Assembly (NCBI GenBank): GCA_014804915.1
Contig: JAAUYW010000002.1
Coordinates: forward strand, 24,683-37,440
Length of the DNA stretch: 12,758 bases
Reading direction: 5' to 3'
From: Desulfovibrio sp.
Lineage (GTDB): Bacteria > Desulfobacterota > Desulfovibrionia > Desulfovibrionales > Desulfovibrionaceae
The notes below the pieces were generated by a model, which did not search any database, was not told where the DNA came from, and saw nothing but the letters and a program-made list of their open reading frames with translations. A program made the translations under genes and the position numbers. Every line of letters starts with the position of its first letter. The stretch's first letter is position 1. This document shows positions 6,984 to 12,758 of this stretch, one piece after another.

Positions 6984-7035
6984 GCCTGAAAACAGGCCGG
7001 CCATCAAGCCAGGGAATTTTGAAAGCTAATTTGCT

Positions 7036-8313
7036 CTAGTCATCCAACAGAATCAGGCTTTCTATATTGCCGCCCCCAATATCAAAGGAATTGCTGCCCG
7101 CAAGCAGGATATTCCTGATCTTTGGCAATGCGACGCGGTGATCCATATCTTTCAGCTTTTCGATGTTCTCGGCTGAATAGTCCTGCTGCGGCTGCCGCAA
7201 TGTCCTGTTCACTGCCTGGGCAATGCCTTCCGGATCATTGAAATTGACAAACTTCAGCCCTGACAGATTTGACATTTCGCGCACCGGCGCTGTATCCGAA
7301 GCGACAATCGGCATGCCAAGGGCAGCCGCCTCAAGGAAAGACCAGGAGAGAATGAAGGGCGTCGTCAGATAGACATGGCAGGCGCTGAGCTTCAGCATTG
7401 CCAGATAGAGCTTTCTCTCCAGCATGCCGAGAAAATGTACGCGCTTCCAGTCAACGCTGTCCCCCAGTTCCTTTTCCATTGTCTTGCGCCAGCTTTCCTG
7501 GTTAGGATTGTCAGCTCCATAGCCAAGATTGCCAATGCCGGAATCGCGGCCCATGACAATCACATGAGCCTCCGGATTGGCGCGCAGAATAGCTGGCAGC
7601 GAGCGCATGAAATAATGGAAGCCGCGCACAGGCTCCAGATGGCGCGAGGCGTACGTGATGATCGGCATGCCCTTTTTCAGCTTCAGCCCCTGGGAGGGGA
7701 TGCCCAGGCCGCGCGGCCTCACTCCGGCGAGCTCTGCCAGATTAATGCCGTCATGCACTACCTGGATCTTTTCCTGGGCCCAGGCCGGGAAACGCGATTT
7801 TTGCCATTCAGTAGGCGAGATTGCCGCGTCAGCCATGCTGAGGGCATGGAGAAAAGGCGTGTTTTTCAAATGCAGCCGCAGTTGCAGCTCTTCGGAAAGC
7901 GGCGGCATGGCCGGATCAAAATTCACTTCCTGGCCCCTGAGGTTATAGAACCACTCCGCATACATCACTACGCGGGCATCCGGCCAGACATCCTTCAGGA
8001 ACATCGCCTCGCCCCAGCCGGGATGGGCGTAAATCACATCCGGATTGATGCCGTGCTTTTTCAGGCCCTGCATAGCCTGAAAAGCGCTTTCAGCGCGGAT
8101 GAGCTTGGCGTCAATATCCTGCAGCAAGGGAGCCATGCCATCCGGCTGCTCGCGCAAGGGAGCGTAACGCGCTATTGAAACTCCGGGCAGACTCTTCTGG
8201 GGATTCATGGCCAGCGCATACACTTTGTGGCCTTCCGCAGCAAGGGAGGCGGCCAGGGAGCCAAACTGGCCGGGAAAAGCCTGATGCATGAACAAGATTG
8301 TGCGTGGATTCAT
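7036..8313 (-). CDS. GT4-type glycosyltransferase
   Basis: 425-residue GT-B-fold enzyme, predicted to transfer a sugar from a nucleotide-sugar donor in the cytoplasm. The N-terminal acceptor domain starts ILFMHQAFPGQFGSLAASLAAEGHKV (about 5-30). The C-terminal donor domain carries EPVRGFHYFMRSLP (about 227-240), HVIVMGRD (250-257) and the donor-site block SWSFLEAAALGMPIVASDTAPVRE (323-346). Of the GT4 E-x7-E pair the second Glu is present (328) and the first position is Phe (320), as in the LSWSxLEA subgroup. Donor and acceptor cannot be named. AGGAG in the leader at about 8323-8329 gives a rather long spacing of around 11 nt before the ATG at 8313. It is the last gene of the leftward set, 93 nt after the upstream GT2 gene with no convincing promoter in that gap. 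Stop TAG; terminator at 6938-6983. Confidence 0.93.
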   Translation of the reverse strand: MNPRTILFMHQAFPGQFGSLAASLAAEGHKVYALAMNPQKSLPGVSIARYAPLREQPDGMAPLLQDIDAKLIRAESAFQAMQGLKKHGINPDVIYAHPGWGEAMFLKDVWPDARVVMYAEWFYNLRGQEVNFDPAMPPLSEELQLRLHLKNTPFLHALSMADAAISPTEWQKSRFPAWAQEKIQVVHDGINLAELAGVRPRGLGIPSQGLKLKKGMPIITYASRHLEPVRGFHYFMRSLPAILRANPEAHVIVMGRDSGIGNLGYGADNPNQESWRKTMEKELGDSVDWKRVHFLGMLERKLYLAMLKLSACHVYLTTPFILSWSFLEAAALGMPIVASDTAPVREMSNLSGLKFVNFNDPEGIAQAVNRTLRQPQQDYSAENIEKLKDMDHRVALPKIRNILLAGSNSFDIGGGNIESLILLDD

Positions 8314-8406
8314 CGCGTTTTCTTCTCCTTTATTGCGCTCTAAAGCGGATTAAAACTCAATTCCTGACCTGACGCCACACTAAAACCTTTCCCCGCAACC
8401 CTCATT

Positions 8407-10497
8407 CTAGCGAGCCAGGCCTGGGCGCGGCGGAAACGCAAGCCCCATAAATGGCTCGGATGCCGAGCTGAGCGGCAGATTGGGATTATAAAACCTGTCC
8501 TCATAATACCCCCAGGCCAGACGAAACATGGCAGCCTCGCGCTCGCTGCGTTTTCTGGCTGAAAGCTGGATATCCCTGCCGCGGCTTGCCGATTCGTGAT
8601 GCGTCAGCCTGCTGTGGGGCGTCCAGAAAATTTTCTTTCCCGCGCTGGCCAGGCGCAGGCAGTAATCCACATCATTAAAAGCTACCGGAAAGCGCCTTTC
8701 ATCATAGCCGCCAGAATCCAGAAACAGCTTGCGGCTTGTCAGCATGCAGGCGGCAGTAACCGCGCTGTACTGCTGCGCAAACTGGTTTCTGTTCATATAG
8801 CCTGGCTCATCAGCCAGCCATTGGTTGCCAACATGCGCAGCCAGCTGGTTTACGCCCACAATGACGCCGCCATGCTGCACAAGACCATTTGGCCAGAGCA
8901 GTTTTGCGCCTGCGCAGCCGCCGGCTTCCCCAGCCTGGAAAAGGATGGCAGCGAGCTCCGCCAGCCATTCCGGGTGCAGGGCTTCGGTATCATTATTAAG
9001 GAAGCAAAGGTATTCGCCAGTTGCCCGCAAGGCCGCTTCGTTATTCAAATGGGCGTAATTAAATACCCCAGGACTGCGCAAAATGCAAACGCGCTCCTCC
9101 CTCTCCGCCTCTTTCAGGAGGGTCAGGGCATCCTCTTCGACGCTGCCATTGTCCACGATCACAATCTCGTAATCAGGCCAGTCCGTCTGCCTGAGAGAAC
9201 GCAGACACACAGCCAGCAGATCCGCGTGATCGCGGGTGGGGATGATAATTGAAACGCGCGGCCTGGCAGAAAGGGAATATCTGACCCGCCCTTCGTCCCA
9301 GCTTGCGCCTGGCAGATTTTGCGCAAGCCATCTCCCCAGCGCCTGGCTGCGGGCTGGGGAACCCGCGCACTCATGCTGGGAGAGCGGCGCTGGCAAATGC
9401 CTGATCTGGCCCAGACTCTCCGCAGCCAGAGCCAGCCTGAGACGCAAGCTCATGTCAGGCTCGCCAGCGGCAATGCCTGCCGCCTGCGCAACTTCGGGCG
9501 TGACCAGAAACGGCCCAAGATAATCCTGGGCAAAAAAAGCCTCCCGATCCCAGGCTGGCTTGAAGAGTGGCGCTCCGGATTCTCCATCCGCATAAACCAG
9601 GGCCGCGCCCTTGCGCATTTCCGCAACCATGCGGGCCAGCGCATAGGGATGCAGGCCTTTGGCCTGGCCTGGAGAAAGGTAGAAATCCGGCTTCGTCCCC
9701 CCAGGCCGCAGGTCAATGCCCTGCTGGTTTTTCAGCAAGCCGGCATCGCCCAAAATGGAAATCGCCGCTTTCTGGCGCTGCGCTGGCGGGCTAACCGGAA
9801 ACGCCTTTTTCCAGTCTTCATAGCGAGCCTGCGTGACCAGGCCGGGCAGACGCTCTTCCATTGCCTCCAGCAACCCGGCAACCATTTTGACTGTCTGCTT
9901 CTCTGGCCGTCCCTGATCCGCCAGCCATTGCGAAGCCTTTTTTGGCAGACTGCGCACCCGTATCGGACTGCCCTGCAAATTCCTGCCCTTGTCATCCTGA
10001 AGGCTAATCACATGGCTTGCGCCATCAGCAAGATATGACGGCAATTCCAGGCTGAAGCCATGCCCGTCCCCAATCAGGGGCCGATAGCGGCGCTCGCCCG
10101 CTATAGTTGACGCAATTATCCTGTCGTCGTAAATGACCCTGATTTCAAGTTTTTCATCGCTGTGCGCGGAATCGAGCGCCCAGCCGGAAATCATCAGGCC
10201 GCGATCAAGCTGGAATTCGCTGATAAGCGGCTTCGCCTCCTCCAGTCGCGCATCTTTCTGATCCAGAAAAATATCCGTGTTGGCAACGCGCACCTGAATG
10301 TCCGCTTCCTCTTCAAGCGCGACAGGCGGCAACCCAACCCAGAAGCCGCCTCCCCTGCCGGCTTCAAGACTGGCATGGGCAATGCCCATGGATTCGCCAT
10401 TGACCAGCAGCTCGACCCAGACCGGCTCGCCGGAGGCCCCGGCCTCGGCCCAGCCGCTGACGCCATCGCCGTCGATTTGCCATTCGCCCCTAAACAT
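8407..10497 (-). CDS. Modular GT2 glycosyltransferase with degenerate first GT domain
   Basis: About 696 residues (a GTG at 10500 is an alternative start one codon earlier). Domains in order: two beta-sandwich-like modules (about 5-75, VSGWAEAG…; and 95-182, MISGWALD…LQGSPIRV). Next is a region (about 260-375) resembling only the second half of a GT2 domain, with VYADGE and LFKPAWDREAFFAQDYLGPFLV, but lacking the nucleotide-binding first half. A complete GT2 domain follows (about 414-640) with VSIIIPTRDHADLL, IVIVDNGS, the DxD-type LNND at 500-503 and FNDVDYCLRLASAG (about 607-620). The layout is that of tandem GT2 enzymes of O-antigen/rhamnan synthesis with the first enzyme eroded. Only the second GT domain should be catalytic. 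It starts within the end of the preceding gene (8-nt overlap), so translation is probably coupled. Stop TAG. Confidence 0.92.
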   Translation of the reverse strand: MFRGEWQIDGDGVSGWAEAGASGEPVWVELLVNGESMGIAHASLEAGRGGGFWVGLPPVALEEEADIQVRVANTDIFLDQKDARLEEAKPLISEFQLDRGLMISGWALDSAHSDEKLEIRVIYDDRIIASTIAGERRYRPLIGDGHGFSLELPSYLADGASHVISLQDDKGRNLQGSPIRVRSLPKKASQWLADQGRPEKQTVKMVAGLLEAMEERLPGLVTQARYEDWKKAFPVSPPAQRQKAAISILGDAGLLKNQQGIDLRPGGTKPDFYLSPGQAKGLHPYALARMVAEMRKGAALVYADGESGAPLFKPAWDREAFFAQDYLGPFLVTPEVAQAAGIAAGEPDMSLRLRLALAAESLGQIRHLPAPLSQHECAGSPARSQALGRWLAQNLPGASWDEGRVRYSLSARPRVSIIIPTRDHADLLAVCLRSLRQTDWPDYEIVIVDNGSVEEDALTLLKEAEREERVCILRSPGVFNYAHLNNEAALRATGEYLCFLNNDTEALHPEWLAELAAILFQAGEAGGCAGAKLLWPNGLVQHGGVIVGVNQLAAHVGNQWLADEPGYMNRNQFAQQYSAVTAACMLTSRKLFLDSGGYDERRFPVAFNDVDYCLRLASAGKKIFWTPHSRLTHHESASRGRDIQLSARKRSEREAAMFRLAWGYYEDRFYNPNLPLSSASEPFMGLAFPPRPGLAR

Positions 10498-12640
10498 CAC
10501 AGCCAGGCCTGCTAAAGGTTATATCAGGGCAATCGTGAGCCGCCAGCCACCTCTGCCAGCCTTCCAGATCAGCAGCATCCCAAAGCAGGCACTGTTTCAG
10601 GCCAAGCGGCTGATAGCTCTCCAGCAGGGGAAGGCTGCGCAAATTGGCCGGCCGCGGCGCGTTGCCCCAGCTGGTTCCCAGTTGAAAAACATAAATCAGG
10701 CTTGCCGGATTCTCTCTCGCAAGGCAAATCAATAGCCGCCATTCAGCCATGCTTCCACGCGAGGCCGCCAGCATTGCCGCTGGCAGGGAGCCAGTCAGGA
10801 CTGGCAAAACCGGGCCCTGGGCGGCTGCGAGCAGCTCCAGCCCCAGTTTCTGCGCAAGCTCCAGCAACGGCCGCGTGCCGAGTCTGGAAACCGCCTGGCG
10901 AATGCCCATTCTATTTAGCAGCGCTGCCAGCTCCTGAAGTTCGTCGCGCAAATCAAAACGCAGCTCCGCGACGGGCAAATCCTGCCAGGCGCGCAGCAAT
11001 GCGCGCGGGTTCCTGCCTGGCTGCAGAAACAGCGCGCCGCCCTTTCCCGCGGGCTTGCATTTTGCGTCCTGAATCCAGGGGGGCAGATATCTGCCTGACC
11101 AGGGGCGCAGCTCAAGAATGCCCCTGAATTCCGCCTGCTCAAGGATATTGCGGCTGATTTTCTCGCGCAGCCTGCGCGGCCTGCTGCCAGCCAGAAAAAC
11201 TTCATAATCGCGCCTGTAGCCAGGAAATTTGCCGAATATGGCGTCGTTATTCTGGGCTGCAAGCGCTTTTTTGCCAATGCCGAAGGATTTTTCACCGAGA
11301 TGGCCAACAAACACGTTGAAGGCGCCAAAATTTTTCAGGCCTGCCTCGCTCGCGCGCAGGCAGTAGTCCACTTCTTCGCCATAGCCTCGGAACAGAAACC
11401 TGCCATCCAGACCGCCAATGGCGTTTATTGCCCTGGCTGTGACATACATGCAGAAGCCGACGCCAACAGGCAGCTCGACCAGCGCCTCTTTCCAGTCCAG
11501 CCTGCTAGCGGCCTGATCCAGGGCTTTCACTTCGCCAGGGCCAGAGATCTTGCCGCGATCCGTGAAAGAGGGAAAGGACATTAGCTCGGCCTCGTTGCCA
11601 AGCGCAGTGACTGTGGCTGTTTCCGGGCCCGAAGCGGACAGGGCCAGCCTGTCAATCCAGTCGCCATGCACCAGGGTATCGGCATTAAGCAGAATCACAT
11701 CGCCGCCAGTTTGCGCCAGGGCCGCGTTCACGCTGCCAATAAAGCCAAGATTATGGGGATTTTCAAGCAGCTCAATCTTGCCGCGGTCTGCAAGCCTGCG
11801 CAGCTTCATGAGCAGACGCTTATCGGGTCCGCAATCCCAGACAACCAGCAGGCGCGGTTTCAGCCTGTTTGCAGAAAGGCTCCCCAGCACGGAGCCAAGG
11901 CAGCGCAAGGTGGCAACGTAATCCCCGTACACGGGAATGATGACAGTAAGGCGGTCGCCTGCGCGCCGCCTTGCCTGGAGATTCAGCCTGGCGGGAGAAA
12001 CGAAAAGCGGGCTGCCCTGTACGTGCCCGTTTGCGATGATATTGATTTTATAGGAGCGCGCTGTTTCAGGCAGCGCGGAATCCAGTTTGTAGAGAATGCG
12101 GTCTCCGGCTTTTTCCACTGGCTTGAGACTGATTTCCAGAGGCAATTTCGCCGGACTTTCGACAATTATTCCTGGCTTTGCCGCGCTCCACACCCAGCCC
12201 CTGACGCGGCCTTCGCTGATGCCGACGCTGCCCTCGCCTTGCCAGCCTCTTGCAGATAACAAGGTCAGAAAGCGCGCGTTTGGCGTTTTGATGTAAACGC
12301 GCTCAAAAAGCCTGAGCCAGTTTTCCAGATATTGCGCTGCCGCGCCGCTTGCGCATTGCAGGGCGGTGCCAATGCCAGCTTCCAGATAGAGCAGTTTTTG
12401 GGGCGCGCTGCGGATGATTTTATCCCAGTATTCAAGCGCGGCCTCCGCATTGCCGGCTCTTGCAAGCGTGCTTGCGCAAAGCGCGTTGATTTCAAAAAAA
12501 GCGGCCTTGCCGCACTCCTGTGCTGCCTGGCAAGCCAGGGGCACTGCCTGGCAATAGTCGCCTTTTGCGAGCGCGTCCAGAACACTTTTAGCCATGGCGT
12601 CTGGCCCAGGAGCTTCATGGAAGTTCTGCACCAGACGCAT
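10490..12640 (-). CDS. Multidomain GT2 glycosyltransferase with TPR-like N-terminus
   Basis: 716 residues. Residues 1-125 are helical and TPR-like (LAKGDYCQAVPLACQAAQE; ARAGNAEAALEYWDKIIRSAP). About 138-218 is a beta-sandwich-like module (VRGWVW … VQGSPLFV) related to those in the downstream gene. The GT2 catalytic domain spans about 230-450: LTVIIPVYGDYVATLRCL, NPHNLGFIGSVNAAL, the metal-binding NAD at 319-321, and GYGEEVDYCLRASEAG (419-434). Residues 500-716 are a further region of alternating hydrophobic segments that I do not recognise. No membrane helix or signal peptide is seen, so it should be cytoplasmic or peripheral. The start at 12640 has no clear Shine-Dalgarno; the ATG at 12595 (residue 16) is an alternative. 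First of three leftward glycosyltransferases; stop TAG overlaps the next gene. Likely role is surface glycan or protein glycosylation (inference). Confidence 0.9.
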   Translation of the reverse strand: MRLVQNFHEAPGPDAMAKSVLDALAKGDYCQAVPLACQAAQECGKAAFFEINALCASTLARAGNAEAALEYWDKIIRSAPQKLLYLEAGIGTALQCASGAAAQYLENWLRLFERVYIKTPNARFLTLLSARGWQGEGSVGISEGRVRGWVWSAAKPGIIVESPAKLPLEISLKPVEKAGDRILYKLDSALPETARSYKINIIANGHVQGSPLFVSPARLNLQARRRAGDRLTVIIPVYGDYVATLRCLGSVLGSLSANRLKPRLLVVWDCGPDKRLLMKLRRLADRGKIELLENPHNLGFIGSVNAALAQTGGDVILLNADTLVHGDWIDRLALSASGPETATVTALGNEAELMSFPSFTDRGKISGPGEVKALDQAASRLDWKEALVELPVGVGFCMYVTARAINAIGGLDGRFLFRGYGEEVDYCLRASEAGLKNFGAFNVFVGHLGEKSFGIGKKALAAQNNDAIFGKFPGYRRDYEVFLAGSRPRRLREKISRNILEQAEFRGILELRPWSGRYLPPWIQDAKCKPAGKGGALFLQPGRNPRALLRAWQDLPVAELRFDLRDELQELAALLNRMGIRQAVSRLGTRPLLELAQKLGLELLAAAQGPVLPVLTGSLPAAMLAASRGSMAEWRLLICLARENPASLIYVFQLGTSWGNAPRPANLRSLPLLESYQPLGLKQCLLWDAADLEGWQRWLAAHDCPDITFSRPGCDV

Positions 12641-12657
12641 GGCTATTTATGAACCCT

Positions 12658-12676
12658 GGGAGGGCAATGCCCTCCC
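12658..12676 (-). other. Perfect 8-bp hairpin between two minus-strand genes
   Basis: GGGAGGGC (12658-12665) and GCCCTCCC (12669-12676) flank a 3-nt loop. On the minus strand no U-tract follows, so it is a weak candidate terminator for the upstream gene ending at 12699. If transcription enters from the right it would lie in the leader of the GT2 mRNA. Confidence 0.5.
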
Positions 12677-12690
12677 ATTGCTGTTGATTG

Positions 12691-12698
12691 TTATCGGC
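12691..12698 (-). promoter_or_regulatory. Possible sigma-28 (FliA) -10 element
   Basis: On the minus strand the octamer GCCGATAA exactly matches the sigma-28 -10 consensus, 51-58 bp before the GT2 start at 12640. The expected TAAA about 15 bp upstream is not present (TGTG instead), so the match is half a promoter and could be chance. Confidence 0.25.
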
Positions 12699-12758
12699 CT
12701 AGAAGTTGTCGATCACATACTGTTCGCCATTCAGACCCAGCAATGCGGTGGCCTCTTC
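12699..12758 (-). CDS. C-terminal end of an unrecognised protein (partial)
   Basis: Read leftward from the right edge, 19 codons end in TAG at 12699-12701: EEATALLGLNGEQYVIDNF. The gene begins outside the window. It lies 58 bp upstream of, and in the same direction as, the glycosyltransferase set. The fragment is too short for a family call; it does not look like a typical flagellin C-terminus. That this frame is coding is inferred from the clean ending ahead of a hairpin and the gene spacing. Confidence 0.45.
   Translation of the reverse strand, partial: EEATALLGLNGEQYVIDNF

Noticed and set aside
7375..8178. 267-codon plus-strand ORF opposite the GT4 gene
   Set aside because: It is antisense to a well-conserved glycosyltransferase, has no recognisable domain and no ribosome binding site; long antisense frames are expected at this base composition.
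8596..10038. Plus-strand ORFs of 218 and 239 codons opposite the second GT2 gene
   Set aside because: They shadow a conserved coding frame, have no domain signature and no promoter or Shine-Dalgarno.

Overview
The window (about 57% G+C by eye, densely coded) looks like a chromosome segment of a Gram-negative, probably motile bacterium. I favour the Desulfovibrionaceae or a related desulfobacterial lineage. The basis is the long two-IF2_N form of IF2, a NusA of 435 residues with a single C-terminal helical repeat, and a near-consensus sigma-54 promoter. This placement is inference, not a database result.

Left part (1-5621): the 3' end of an XRE-type antitoxin-like regulator is followed by a 226-bp gap. 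The gap holds a good sigma-70 promoter and a strong intrinsic terminator lying upstream of rimP, an arrangement that suggests an attenuated leader. Then comes the conserved translation/transcription operon rimP-nusA-ylxR(rnpM)-infB, with nusA/ylxR and ylxR/infB overlapping by 8 and 4 nt. rimP carries an in-frame TAG at codon 118 while its conserved C-terminal domain continues in the same frame. It is a nonsense-mutated or split gene, a sequencing error, or a recoding event. The genes that usually follow infB (rbfA, truB, rpsO, pnp) are absent from the window.

Middle (5622-7035): a small zinc-ribbon protein with one membrane helix, then a five-repeat TPR protein. The TPR gene is preceded by an almost perfect sigma-54 (-24/-12) promoter, a good Shine-Dalgarno sequence and a possible upstream activator site. 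It ends in a hairpin-rich 3' region and a bidirectional terminator.

Right part (7036-12758, minus strand): three glycosyltransferases transcribed leftward. In order they are a GT2 enzyme with a TPR-like N-terminus and an unassigned C-terminal region, a GT2 enzyme with a degenerate first catalytic domain, and a GT4 enzyme. The two GT2 enzymes share a small beta-sandwich-like module. This reads as a surface-glycan or protein (possibly flagellin) glycosylation cluster. Upstream of it is the C-terminal end of an unrecognised gene, and a perfect sigma-28-type -10 octamer lies in the short gap between them.

No rRNA, tRNA, CRISPR array, insertion sequence or phage gene was seen, and no gene-free stretch exceeds 300 bp. 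The best leads are the interrupted rimP, the leader/terminator before it, the sigma-54-driven TPR gene, and the modular glycosyltransferases.
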